NCBI RefSeq assembly: GCF_000193635.1
Contig: NZ_AEKT01000016.1
Location: 23,510 to 87,509, forward strand
Reading direction: 5' to 3'
From: Weissella cibaria KACC 11862
GTDB taxonomy: Bacteria; Bacillota; Bacilli; Lactobacillales; Lactobacillaceae
Length of the DNA: 64,000 nucleotides
Shown: in pieces, positions 17,110 to 26,431 of the stretch
How the letters are laid out: each line of letters opens with the position of its first letter
Position numbering within the stretch: position 1 is the first letter of the stretch
The notes under the pieces: model-generated
Told to the model about the DNA's origin: nothing
Databases searched by the model: none
Seen by the model: only the letters and a program-made list of their open reading frames with translations
Position numbers and translations under genes: made by a program

Positions 17110-18981
17110 CTATGCTAGTGTCTTTTGTAGCCAATCAAACATGACGGTCAAACGAGTCTCGCGTAGGTTTGGTAAGCCATTTCGCGATACCCCATGCCAA
17201 GCTTGCGGGAACCGCACCATTTCAACCGGCGTATCTGTCAATGTTTTAATAGCTGTGTAATACATCTCGGTTTGTGCAATGGGCGTTCGGAGATCATACT
17301 CACCATGCAACATGAGCAGTGGCGTTTTCACTTGTGCGGCATACGTAATTGGTGAACGCTTAATCAATTCCTCACGACCAGCTGGCCTGTAAGGATTGGC
17401 GCCCATTTCGTCTTGCACAAAATTGTAGCCAATATCACTGGCACCGGTCAGGTGTAACCACTCGGTGACCGGCCGTTGTGAAATCGCCGCTTCGAATCGA
17501 CTAGTGTGACCGATCGCCCAAGTGGTCATAAAGCCGCCATACGAACCACCGATAATGATTTGCTGACTGGCATCGATGTACTCACCAAAACGTTGCAATG
17601 CGACATCCAAGCCGGCAATCACATCACGGAAGTCTTGTTCGCCATAGTGGTTAACCACGGCGTTGATAAAGTCCTGGCCATACGTGGTTGAACCATGTGG
17701 GTTCGTGAACACCACGTTATACCCCGCTTCGGTAAAACGCTGGAATTCCCAGAAAAAGGCATCCCCATAAGCCCCATGCGGTCCGCCATGCACGTACAAC
17801 ACAACCGGTGCTGGACCCTCGCTTTGTGCTGCCAAGAACCAACCATCTACTGGCGAACCATCCTCGCTACTGAAGACATACTTTTCAGCCCGTGGGAATT
17901 GCAAGGTGGCATTGGCATCAAAAACAATTTGCGTGCCCTTCGTTGCTAAATCGAGCGCCAATAATTGACTGGGGTGCGCCGTATCTTGCTGTGCCAAAAT
18001 GACGGTCCCTTTACCGATTGCAAAGTCCTGCAAGTATTGCGGTGTATCAAGCAACAACTGATTCGTTGTAGCTGACCCTTGATACACACGGGTGTGACCA
18101 TGGAAGCCGGTTTCAAATAACCAAGTGTCATTATCCAGCCAACGGACATGTCGGGCCTGATTTTGCACCACGATATCTGAATTCGGCCCTGCTAACAATT
18201 CTTCTTGATCAAACGCAATAGTCGTTGCCTCACCATCAAAACGATACAAACTGGCAACCCGACGATTAGGATATTGGTCATCATTAGCGATGAACAACAC
18301 CTGTCGCCCATCCGGCGCAATCGTCGCCTCGTGGACTTCCGCAACTTCCGTCGTCAGCGGTGTGATATCGCCGGTCTCCAGATCCAACCACCGCAAGGCT
18401 GAGCGTAACTCATCCGCATCCTCGGTAGTCGTTTGTGCAATCAACAATGCCTGTGTCGTCGTCGTGTCAGCCACTTGCACTGGCAAATCCGTCGTCAACA
18501 AACGGCGTGTCTCACCGGCAATCGTTGCCACATACACTTCGAAGTGACGTTGCTCATCAATAAAGCCACCCCCATCCGCCTTGTAACGACGCTTCGTGTA
18601 GTGGCGTACTTGTGGTCGATCACTCACCGTGTTAAATGCTTCTGCGTCTGAAACTAGGACGGCAAACACAATTTTAGTACCGTCCGGTGTGGGCGCAAAG
18701 CTCACAATTTTATGGCTTGTTTGCGTTAACTGGGTCACTTGACCATCGCCCGTGCGCCGATAAACTTGGCCCGCTTGTTGATAAAACAATGCGTGATCAG
18801 TAGCTGTTAACTGCGAAATATTTGTTGCCAACGTTGTGGCAGTTTGATTAACAATGCTAATCAAATCCGTCTGATAATCGTTCGCGATGTCATCTACATA
18901 GCTTTGCGCTGCGTATAATTGACCAGCCAGTAAAACCGGCTGTGATAGTGACCGAAGTGCCGTTAGTTGTGTTGCCCCCAT
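17110..18981 (-). CDS. S9-family prolyl oligopeptidase-like peptidase
   Basis: A 623-residue cytosolic serine peptidase. The N-terminal part is a beta-propeller of WD40/TolB-like blades (for example VSFAPTPDGTKIVFAV and HEATIAPDGRQVLFIAND). The C-terminal alpha/beta-hydrolase domain has HGGPHGAYGDAFFWEFQ, the nucleophile serine in GGSYGGFMTTW, the aspartate in MLHGEYDLRTP and the histidine in AWHGVSRNG. It removes N-terminal dipeptides or acyl-amino acids from peptides. GGGGGG lies 6 bases before the ATG. metQ lies immediately upstream. Confidence 0.92.
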   Translation of the reverse strand: MGATQLTALRSLSQPVLLAGQLYAAQSYVDDIANDYQTDLISIVNQTATTLATNISQLTATDHALFYQQAGQVYRRTGDGQVTQLTQTSHKIVSFAPTPDGTKIVFAVLVSDAEAFNTVSDRPQVRHYTKRRYKADGGGFIDEQRHFEVYVATIAGETRRLLTTDLPVQVADTTTTQALLIAQTTTEDADELRSALRWLDLETGDITPLTTEVAEVHEATIAPDGRQVLFIANDDQYPNRRVASLYRFDGEATTIAFDQEELLAGPNSDIVVQNQARHVRWLDNDTWLFETGFHGHTRVYQGSATTNQLLLDTPQYLQDFAIGKGTVILAQQDTAHPSQLLALDLATKGTQIVFDANATLQFPRAEKYVFSSEDGSPVDGWFLAAQSEGPAPVVLYVHGGPHGAYGDAFFWEFQRFTEAGYNVVFTNPHGSTTYGQDFINAVVNHYGEQDFRDVIAGLDVALQRFGEYIDASQQIIIGGSYGGFMTTWAIGHTSRFEAAISQRPVTEWLHLTGASDIGYNFVQDEMGANPYRPAGREELIKRSPITYAAQVKTPLLMLHGEYDLRTPIAQTEMYYTAIKTLTDTPVEMVRFPQAWHGVSRNGLPNLRETRLTVMFDWLQKTLA

Positions 18982-19004
18982 TGTGATCCCCCCGTTAAAT
19001 AACT

Positions 19005-19904
19005 TTACTTTGATGATGCCGTAGTAGCTGATGACGCGGTGTCGGCCGTGACGATCTTAGCCTTTGGGGCACCTTGCCAAGCGGCAATTTCTGTGCCGTT
19101 GTTGTGATCATTGATGTACTGACCAACTTCCTTCGTTTGGTAAGACTTTACCAACGCCTTGATGTACCACTTCTTCGCGTCATCGTGGCGCGCAGCAATA
19201 ATGTTAACCCATTGATGTGATTGCTTGTTGTTCGCATTCCAAACATAAATAGCTGAGTTTGGGTTGCGCCCAGCTGCTTCTACGAAGGTTGCCGAAATGA
19301 CCGCCGCGTCGACCGACTTCAAACTAGCCAATGTTTGGTCAGCCGCCAATTCCTTAACGTGCAAATGCTTAGCACTTGAGACAATATCCTTAACTGTTGG
19401 GCTCGTTACGCCAGCCTTAATCTTAATCAAACCAGCTGCTTGCAACAAGAAAAGGGCACGTGCTTCGTTGGTTGGGTCATTGGCCACAGCGACGGTACCA
19501 CCGTCTGGAATGTCTTTAACTGACTTATATTTGTCAGAGTACAAGCGACCTGGGCCAAGCACCGTTTCACCAACCGGTTGCAAATTAGACTTGTGCGCCT
19601 TGTTCCAATCAGCCAAGAATGCATAGTGTTGGAACGCATTGGCGTCGATGTTCCCCTGCTTCAAAGCGGCATTTGGCTGATTGAAATCAGTAAAGGTCAC
19701 CAACTTGATCTTAATGCCGTGCTTTTCACCATTCTTCTCGACAATTTTCCAAACGGCTTGGTCTGTCTTTGATGGTGAATTGATTCCGACCTTCACCGTC
19801 TTAAGCTCCTTGTGGCTATTAGCTGAGGCCACGATTGTCGTTGCGGGTACCACCGCACCAGCGACTGCCAACGTCAAAACTGCACTTGTTACAAACTTAC
19901 TCAT
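19005..19904 (-). CDS. metQ: MetQ/NlpA-type methionine-binding protein
   Basis: Binding protein of 299 residues for a methionine ABC importer. Core family features are VGINSPSKTDQAVWKIVEKN, ALKQGNIDANAFQHYAFL, a deletion-free VAVANDPTNEARALFLLQAA, and a C-terminal TKEVGQYINDHNNGTEI. The signal sequence ends VASANS with no lipobox cysteine, so it is cleaved by signal peptidase I or stays anchored; most homologues are lipoproteins. No metN or metI lies beside it. A methionine T-box controls it. The start at 19904 has GGGG upstream; an upstream in-frame ATG at 19919 lacks a ribosome site. Confidence 0.85.
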   Translation of the reverse strand: MSKFVTSAVLTLAVAGAVVPATTIVASANSHKELKTVKVGINSPSKTDQAVWKIVEKNGEKHGIKIKLVTFTDFNQPNAALKQGNIDANAFQHYAFLADWNKAHKSNLQPVGETVLGPGRLYSDKYKSVKDIPDGGTVAVANDPTNEARALFLLQAAGLIKIKAGVTSPTVKDIVSSAKHLHVKELAADQTLASLKSVDAAVISATFVEAAGRNPNSAIYVWNANNKQSHQWVNIIAARHDDAKKWYIKALVKSYQTKEVGQYINDHNNGTEIAAWQGAPKAKIVTADTASSATTASSK

Positions 19905-19969
19905 AATAATAATCCCCATGATTTTTTAATAATATATTGGGATAACCAAGTTTGCTTATTTGGCCGAAT

Positions 19970-20272
19970 AAACAAAAAGCCCGGGAACGCTATTGCTAGC
20001 ATTCCCGGGACGAAATGACTCGTGTTACCACCCAGTTTCCTTATTTGATCACCCAAATAAGCTTGAGACGTACGCCTTGTGGCCGGACTAGTCAACGGCC
20101 GCCGGATATACGCTTGCGCTATAACGGGCGCACCCGGGTACCACTTACATCACTGCTCGCAGAACCACACAGACTCAGAGACCATTTTCACAACTTGCCA
20201 AACACTAGCTTTCACCAAACGCTAGCTCTCTGCGGATTTTTCCGTTGCTACTACATCTCGTCTTCGTCGATG
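19970..20272 (-). promoter_or_regulatory. Methionine T-box riboswitch leader
   Basis: The minus strand carries the T-box sequence GGGTGGTAACACG (near 20021-20034) followed by TCGTCCCGGGAATGC and the terminator stem CCCGGGAACGC/GCGTTCCCGGG ending in TTTTTG (19974-20010). Stem I begins GCAGAGAGC near 20235. A plausible specifier is ATG at 20185-20183 in GTGAAAATGGTCTC, i.e. methionine, matching metQ. Uncharged tRNA-Met would favour the antiterminator. Confidence 0.9.
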
Positions 20273-20278
20273 TTGATT

Positions 20279-20307
20279 ATATTATGCGCGTCCTTCTAAT
20301 TTGTCAA
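20279..20307 (-). promoter_or_regulatory. Promoter of the T-box/metQ transcript
   Basis: Minus strand -35 TTGACA (20302-20307), 17-base spacer, -10 TAATAT (20279-20284). A near-consensus sigma-A promoter directly before the T-box. Confidence 0.85.
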
Positions 20308-20326
20308 CAACTTTTGTCATTGAGTT

Positions 20327-20476
20327 TTAATCATCTGATAATCGCGACCACATTTCTTCGTGAGAATATGTTTTCTTGCCCGTTTCAATCCATGCTTGGT
20401 ACGCAGCATCCGCCGACCGCACATCTGCCCAGTCTGCTAATTTTTGTCCATCATTATGCAAGCCTTCATACGCCAT
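20327..20476 (-). CDS. Small antitoxin-like protein
   Basis: A 49-residue acidic protein beginning MAYEGLHNDGQKLADWADVR and ending with YQAWIETGKKTYSHEEMWSR. The tail resembles the C-terminus of RelB/Phd-type antitoxins (a K.YSHEEM-like segment), but no toxin gene is beside it. AGAGG lies 8 bases before the ATG; an ATG at 20500 would add eight residues. It ends upstream of the metQ promoter. Confidence 0.5.
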   Translation of the reverse strand: MAYEGLHNDGQKLADWADVRSADAAYQAWIETGKKTYSHEEMWSRLSDD

Positions 20477-20600
20477 TACACCGACCTCTTTCTTAAACAT
20501 ATAATTAATTTAATTATAACAAAAACAAGTGTCTATACGACGTAGCTCATGTGATGACGTACCATTTATATTTTATTGGCAAACTGATGAAGTTACGTCA

Positions 20601-21557
20601 TTAAACGGGTTGCGCCATAAACGCTTCAAGTTCAACTAGTGTTGGGTATCCGTCATTATCGCCGGCTGCCTGCACGGCCATTGCACCAACCGCATTGCCC
20701 CGCTGCACCGCATGGTATAAATCAAGACCATCCAGTAAGCCGGTGATTACCCCCAGGGCAAAGCCATCGCCTGCACCAACAGTATCAATCACTTCAGCAA
20801 CACGGAAACCCGGCACCGTCATTGTTTGCCCATCACGTGTCTTCACGAACGCGCCTGCTGGTCCCAATTTAACAATCACCGTATCTGTGACCGCCGATTG
20901 GCCAATGAAGAAATCCGCAATCGTTTCCGGATCGCGCGACCCCATCAAGATTTCACCTTCGTTAATTCCTGGCAAAACAATATTGGCCATCTTGGCAAAC
21001 TGGTTCGTTGTCGCCACCATCTCTTCAGTGGTTTCCCACAGTGCCGGTCGCAAATTTGTATCAAAGATTTTCACAATTTCTGGGTGCATCGCCAAACGTT
21101 GGCAAAGTGCTAACGTTGTTTCGCGTGCCGTTGCTGAGATGGCTGGAAATATACCAGTTAAGTGTGCAATTTTAACGCCATCTAAGTTAAGTGTCTCAAT
21201 TTGGTTAGTCATCAAATTTGCCGCCGCTGAATTTTTTCGATAATTAGCAGTCGCGGGATCGCCCGCCGTGACGCGTTGCTTGAACATCAACCCAGTCGTA
21301 TGCGTCGGCGTGACAACAACGTGATCTGTCCCGACATTGGCCTTCGTTAACTCAGCGCGTACAAAGTCACCGATTGGATCTGCACCAACCTGTGCGACAT
21401 AGTCAACCGTGTGACCCAAGCGGGCAACGCCAACGGCCACGTTTACTTCCGCACCCGCTAAGAACTTATCATAGTTACAAGCAACTGCTAATGGCACATC
21501 AGCTTCCGTTGACGCAAAAACCGCCATTGGCTCGCCGATTGTTAACACCTCACTCAT
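20601..21557 (-). CDS. kdgK: 2-keto-3-deoxygluconate kinase
   Basis: PfkB-family sugar kinase of 318 residues that phosphorylates KDG to KDPG. N-terminal signature is LAGAEVNVAVGVARLG (about 33-48), and the C-terminal signature with the catalytic base is DTVGAGDGFALGVI (about 262-275). GGGGG precedes the ATG. It is the last gene of the glucuronate operon and follows eda by 1 base. The nearby uxaC/uxuA/uxuB genes make KDG the natural substrate. Confidence 0.93.
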   Translation of the reverse strand: MSEVLTIGEPMAVFASTEADVPLAVACNYDKFLAGAEVNVAVGVARLGHTVDYVAQVGADPIGDFVRAELTKANVGTDHVVVTPTHTTGLMFKQRVTAGDPATANYRKNSAAANLMTNQIETLNLDGVKIAHLTGIFPAISATARETTLALCQRLAMHPEIVKIFDTNLRPALWETTEEMVATTNQFAKMANIVLPGINEGEILMGSRDPETIADFFIGQSAVTDTVIVKLGPAGAFVKTRDGQTMTVPGFRVAEVIDTVGAGDGFALGVITGLLDGLDLYHAVQRGNAVGAMAVQAAGDNDGYPTLVELEAFMAQPV

Positions 21558-21558
21558 G

Positions 21559-22221
21559 CTAGACCCCCATTAATTCTTTTGCCGCCGTTAACTGTTGATA
21601 ACGTTCAACATAAGCGCGTGCATTATCCGTTACGCCCGCATAATCATCAAATTCTGCTGGCTTTAGCAAGCTGCCACCAACACCAACGGCCACAACGCCA
21701 GCTGCAATCCAATCGCCCATGTTATCCAAGTTCACACCACCAGTTGGCATGATGTTAACCTGTGGCAATGGCGCCTTAACCGCCTTAACCATTGACGGTG
21801 ATGCCTCAGAACCTGGGAACAACTTCACGATGTCCACCCCATATTCAAGTGCCGCTTTCATCTCAGTAATGCTCATCGCCCCAGCCATGTAAGGGATTTG
21901 GTAGAGGTTGGCCATCTTGGCTGTTTCAACATCAAAGAAGGGACTCACCACAAATTCCGCCCCGGCCAAGATTGCCAAACGGGCAGTCACCGCATCCAAC
22001 ACCGTCCCACAGCCGACAATGACGTCGGTACCACGATACTTGTCGACCAAGTTTTTAATGCAGACGTCCGCTTGCGGTACTGTAAAAGTCAATTCAATCC
22101 CCTTAATGCCACCGTCGACCAAGGCGTCGACGATCAACTCTGCCTTTTCAACTGACTCGGCTCGGACCACGGCAATCACACCAGCTTGTTGCAACTTGTT
22201 TAGAATGTTCAAACGCTTCAT
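21559..22221 (-). CDS. eda: 2-keto-3-deoxy-6-phosphogluconate aldolase
   Basis: Splits KDPG into pyruvate and glyceraldehyde-3-phosphate. The 220-residue class I aldolase shows GVIAVVRAESVEKA (about 14-27), the catalytic Glu in KGIELTFT, the Schiff-base lysine region GVDIVKLFPGSEASP and LPQVNIMPTGGVN. It sits between uxaC and kdgK in the operon. Confidence 0.93.
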   Translation of the reverse strand: MKRLNILNKLQQAGVIAVVRAESVEKAELIVDALVDGGIKGIELTFTVPQADVCIKNLVDKYRGTDVIVGCGTVLDAVTARLAILAGAEFVVSPFFDVETAKMANLYQIPYMAGAMSITEMKAALEYGVDIVKLFPGSEASPSMVKAVKAPLPQVNIMPTGGVNLDNMGDWIAAGVVAVGVGGSLLKPAEFDDYAGVTDNARAYVERYQQLTAAKELMGV

Positions 22222-22246
22222 TGTTTTCCCTCTTTAGTAAAGTGTA

Positions 22247-23653
22247 TTAAATATCAAAATAATCATGGGCATTTTGCCCGGCAATCTCGGTCACAATTTG
22301 GCCGAGATACGCCATGTCATCAGGCACCTGGCCATTTGCCACCCAATCGCCAATTACGTCGCACAGGATGCGGCGGAAATATTCATGACGTGGATATGAC
22401 AAGAAACTCCGTGAGTCCGTCAACATCCCCACAAAATTAGCAAGTAATCCCTGGCTCGCCAATAATTTGAGTTGCTTCACCATCCCATCGTGCGTATCAT
22501 TAAACCACCATGCTGCCCCAAACTGCATTTTCTGCGTGGGGCCTTCTTGGAATGAACCTAACAACGTAACCAACTCTAACCAGTCCTTATCATTCAATGA
22601 GTAGACAACGGACTTTGGCAAAATGCCTTGGCGTTGTGCCTCTTCAAATAGTAAGCGCATCTGGTCCGGCATGTCGGCCTGTGTCCCAACCGAGTCACCG
22701 CCAACGTTTGGCCCAAGTTCATCAAATTGTGGCTTATTCGCTGCACGCACGGCATTGATGTGGTACTGCATTGCCCAACCATGTGCTTTATTTTGGCGCA
22801 TCGCGACCTGCAAAAAGGCGGTTGTGTACTGTGCAATTTCCAACTCCGTTAACGGCTCATTTGCGAGTCCCTTGGCAAAAATATCCTCAATCTCAGCCGG
22901 CGTTGCGGCTGCATAATGATACGTATTTAGGCCATAATCTGAAATACGTCCCCCCAGTGCATGGAATGCCTCAAAACGTTGATCCAACGCCGTTACCAAA
23001 CTGGCGAAGCTATCGATGGCAATCCCACTTACCGCTGCCAGCTTTTCCATGTACAATGCGAAATCTAGTTGTTCGATGGCCATGGCAACATCTGGACGCA
23101 TCCCCGGCAATACACGAAAAGCATCTTCTTCATCAGCCAACAATTGGTGATAATACAAGTCATCAGCCGGGTCATCCGTCGTGACAACAACAGCGACATT
23201 CGACCGCTTGATTAACTCACGTGGTGTGAATGCTGGATCGGCCAACAATTCATTGGCACGGGCCCAAATCTGCGGTGCCGACTGGCGGTTCAGTACCTCA
23301 TGGATGCCGAAATAACGGCGCAATTCAAGGTGTGACCATTCAAACAGTGGATTACCAATCGCGCGCTCTAACGTACCTGCCCAAGCCACAAACTTGTCAT
23401 AGTCATCACCGTCACCCGTAATCAGACGTTCTGGCACGCCGTTTGCGCGCATAATCCGCCACTTATAATGATCACCAACTGTCCCCTCACTCAACCATAA
23501 CCGGGTCAAGTTGGCCGGTTGTTGATTATCATAAATTTCTTTTGGGCTCAAATGACAGTGGTAATCCACAATCGGCTGATCAGCCGCGTACTCGTGATAA
23601 AGACGCTGCGCCACTGTCGTTTTAAGCATAAAATTATCATCTAAAAATGCCAT
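22247..23653 (-). CDS. uxaC: Glucuronate (uronate) isomerase
   Basis: Converts D-glucuronate to D-fructuronate (or galacturonate to tagaturonate). The 468-residue protein begins with the family's metal-site motif VDYHCHLSP (about 29-37) and has TTDDPADDL, GGRISDYGLN, HINAVRAANKP and TDSRSFLSYPRHEYFRRILC near the C-terminus. It starts 2 bases after the uxuA stop. Confidence 0.95.
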   Translation of the reverse strand: MAFLDDNFMLKTTVAQRLYHEYAADQPIVDYHCHLSPKEIYDNQQPANLTRLWLSEGTVGDHYKWRIMRANGVPERLITGDGDDYDKFVAWAGTLERAIGNPLFEWSHLELRRYFGIHEVLNRQSAPQIWARANELLADPAFTPRELIKRSNVAVVVTTDDPADDLYYHQLLADEEDAFRVLPGMRPDVAMAIEQLDFALYMEKLAAVSGIAIDSFASLVTALDQRFEAFHALGGRISDYGLNTYHYAAATPAEIEDIFAKGLANEPLTELEIAQYTTAFLQVAMRQNKAHGWAMQYHINAVRAANKPQFDELGPNVGGDSVGTQADMPDQMRLLFEEAQRQGILPKSVVYSLNDKDWLELVTLLGSFQEGPTQKMQFGAAWWFNDTHDGMVKQLKLLASQGLLANFVGMLTDSRSFLSYPRHEYFRRILCDVIGDWVANGQVPDDMAYLGQIVTEIAGQNAHDYFDI

Positions 23654-23655
23654 GC

Positions 23656-24777
23656 TTACACCATCTCAAATTCTTCGGTCATGACAACCGTTTCCGTTGT
23701 ATCAGCTGATCCTTTTGCCAATGCTTCCAACAAACCGTTTAAGTATGATAGGCCCAAGGCACGGTCGTACAACCCATAACCAGGTCGCCCGACTTCACCC
23801 CAGATATCACGGCCGTGGTCCGGACGCATGTAACCATCGAAGTTAACGTCATGCAACGCCTTCATGATTTCATACATATCGAGTGAACCTTCTGCAGACA
23901 AGTGGGCTGACTCGTGGAAATCACCGTTGTCACCCATGAACTTGATATTACGCGCATGGACAAACGGAATCTTGTCTTGTGCCCCAAACTCACGAATAAT
24001 CGCTGGCACATCATTCGCTGGATTCTCACCAAGCGAACCCGTGCAAATTGTGAAGCCATTGTAAGGACTGTCCCACATAGCAGCGATTCGTCGCAAATCA
24101 GCTGCGTTCTTCACAATCCGTGGCAAGCCAAACAATGGGCGTGGTGGATCATCCGTGTGAACGGCCATTTTGATATCCATCTCCTCACATGTTGGCATGA
24201 TAGCTTGCAAGAAGTACGCCATGTTGGCCGCCAACTTGTCCTCGTCAACATCGGCATAGGCATCGAACAGGCTCTTCAAATCTGACAAACGTTCCGGTTC
24301 CCAACCTGGTAAGGTAAACCCTTCTGATTGGCTCGTCACCATATCAAGCGTTTCTTGCAATGTCCCCTGGACCATTTCATGACGGTAAGCCAAATCAGTC
24401 GAACCGTCTGGCAACTCAAAACGCATATCTGTGCGGACCCAATCGAAAACTGGCATGAAGTTGTAGCAAATCACCTTAATGCCATATTCTGCTAAATTGC
24501 GAATCGTTTGCTTGTAGTTTTCAATATATTGGTCACGCGTTGGCAAGCCAATTTTGATGTCATCATGAATGTTAACCGACTCAATCACTTCTAACTTCAA
24601 ACCGGCTGCCTCAACTTCATCCTTAAGCGCCTTGATACGCTCCTTGGGCCAAACTTCGCCAACAGGAATATCAAACAACGCGCCGACCACCTGCTCACAC
24701 CCAGGAATTTGACGAATGTACTTGAGCGGAATTGGATCATCTTGTGAACCGTACCAACGAAATCCCATCTTAACCAT
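23656..24777 (-). CDS. uxuA: Mannonate dehydratase
   Basis: Dehydrates D-mannonate to 2-keto-3-deoxygluconate using a divalent metal. The 373-residue protein is TIM-barrel type; visible conserved segments are [15 protein letters not shown] at the start, [30 protein letters not shown] and VHARNIK, with [14 protein letters not shown] near the end. The start overlaps uxuB by 8 bases, and AAGGAG lies 9 bases before it. Confidence 0.95.
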   Translation of the reverse strand: MVKMGFRWYGSQDDPIPLKYIRQIPGCEQVVGALFDIPVGEVWPKERIKALKDEVEAAGLKLEVIESVNIHDDIKIGLPTRDQYIENYKQTIRNLAEYGIKVICYNFMPVFDWVRTDMRFELPDGSTDLAYRHEMVQGTLQETLDMVTSQSEGFTLPGWEPERLSDLKSLFDAYADVDEDKLAANMAYFLQAIMPTCEEMDIKMAVHTDDPPRPLFGLPRIVKNAADLRRIAAMWDSPYNGFTICTGSLGENPANDVPAIIREFGAQDKIPFVHARNIKFMGDNGDFHESAHLSAEGSLDMYEIMKALHDVNFDGYMRPDHGRDIWGEVGRPGYGLYDRALGLSYLNGLLEALAKGSADTTETVVMTEEFEMV

Positions 24778-26428
24778 AACTTACTACTCCTTCTGCAACG
24801 TCGTATCGACCGTACGCTGCCAATGCATTATGCAAGGTGCAGGCAACCGCGCCTTCACCACTCAACAATTGGGCCAAGTCATTTTCAACCCGCACACCCA
24901 AACCAACTTCATATAAATCAACGCCAAAGATTTGTTCATCTTGCAAGATATCAACCACGACATCATGCAAGTTACCGGCATAACCAAGATGTAACGGCGC
25001 AACCTTTGGTAGCAGCGTCGCCAACAACGGATCAGGACTCAAAGCCATTTGCTGCCCGTTATCATCGACCGCCATCAAGTAACGCACCCAAGCAGCTAGC
25101 GTCAACGGAATGAAGACCAAATCATTCACATCCCGGTGCTCATCGGCAACATAAGCCTTGATCGTCTCGCCAAAGCGAATCGATAACTTTTGTGACGTAT
25201 CCGTGGCAATTCGTTGCGGTGTGTCCGGAATGTACGGATTTGGCAACCGCTTATTAATCACTTCATCAATAAATTGTTTTGGTGAGATGATGCCTGGATC
25301 AGTCACAACAGGTAATCCTTCAACGTAGCCAATGTTTTGAATCAACTTCAATAAGTCGACATTTTTCATTTCTTCGGCGATTGAATCGTAATTTAACAAT
25401 GATCCAAAAATAGCTAAAGCCGTGTGCAACGGGTTCAAACTCGTCGTTACCTTCATAGCATCTGCGTCGTTCACCGTCGCCCGGTCAGTTAAGAACACCC
25501 CGGCTTTGGTAAAATCAGGTCGGCCATTTGGGAAGTTATCCTCGATAACCAAATAATGGACTTCCTCAGTATTTGCAAACGGCGCCACGTTGGTGCCCTT
25601 CGGCGTACGAATCAACTCCGTATCAGCAAAGCCGATTGCTTGTAACGCTTCAGCCACCGACGCAGCCGGATTTGGCGTAATGCGATCAATCATCGACAAC
25701 GGGAACGTAACATCCTGATTAAGCCACGTCATGAAGTCTGCGCCCACAAAACCATTCGTTTCCCACATCTTGGCAATGGTTTGCATCGTTTCACGTAACC
25801 GGTCACCATTTTGCGAAAAGTTATCCGTGCTAACCATTGCAATCGGTGTCGCATTGGTTTCAAAACGGTGCAATAGTAACGCGGCCGTCGCAACCATGTT
25901 ATTACCTGGCGCAGTAGTGTGTGGGTCTGTCGCCAAATCAGCCAAAACTTGATTAGTAAAATACCCGTCTGGTTGGCGCAGATTGTAGCCTTTTTCTGTA
26001 ATCGAGAACGTTGCTAATTGCAATGATGGCTTGGCAAAAATAGTCATCATCGTCTGCCAATCGGCTTTGTGATCGCGATTAAAAGTATAGCTACCCGAAA
26101 CCGAGGCAATTAGCTCGCGCTTCAATGAGCCGTCCGCCTTCATCGTGACGTTCAAGTGGCGATTATCAAAACGTCGGTACACATCTTGAATCACGGCATC
26201 ATCGTAGGTTTCGGCAACAATCACGCCAGCCGGCAATTCACCAGCAGCAACTAATTTCTGGGCCACTTCCGAGTGAAAACCACGGAATAAATTACCACCC
26301 CCAAAGTGCACCCACGTTGGGGTCACCTTAGCGGTCTTTACCAAGTCAACTTGGTCAAACGTTGGCACTTCAATGCCCATCGTAGTGAACGCTTCTCGTT
26401 CTGTCATATAGTTATCAGTTAGTTTCAT
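24770..26428 (-). CDS. uxuB: Fructuronate reductase (mannitol dehydrogenase family)
   Basis: NADH-linked reduction of D-fructuronate to D-mannonate. The 552-residue protein has an N-terminal Rossmann region starting [13 protein letters not shown] (about 40-52), the family signature [12 protein letters not shown] (about 200-211), and DRITPNPA. The C-terminal domain includes the catalytic-lysine region RNE-type segment replaced here by [14 protein letters not shown]. Length is typical. The gene follows the transporter by 3 bases and overlaps uxuA. Confidence 0.93.
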   Translation of the reverse strand: MKLTDNYMTEREAFTTMGIEVPTFDQVDLVKTAKVTPTWVHFGGGNLFRGFHSEVAQKLVAAGELPAGVIVAETYDDAVIQDVYRRFDNRHLNVTMKADGSLKRELIASVSGSYTFNRDHKADWQTMMTIFAKPSLQLATFSITEKGYNLRQPDGYFTNQVLADLATDPHTTAPGNNMVATAALLLHRFETNATPIAMVSTDNFSQNGDRLRETMQTIAKMWETNGFVGADFMTWLNQDVTFPLSMIDRITPNPAASVAEALQAIGFADTELIRTPKGTNVAPFANTEEVHYLVIEDNFPNGRPDFTKAGVFLTDRATVNDADAMKVTTSLNPLHTALAIFGSLLNYDSIAEEMKNVDLLKLIQNIGYVEGLPVVTDPGIISPKQFIDEVINKRLPNPYIPDTPQRIATDTSQKLSIRFGETIKAYVADEHRDVNDLVFIPLTLAAWVRYLMAVDDNGQQMALSPDPLLATLLPKVAPLHLGYAGNLHDVVVDILQDEQIFGVDLYEVGLGVRVENDLAQLLSGEGAVACTLHNALAAYGRYDVAEGVVSYG

Positions 26429-26431
26429 GAT

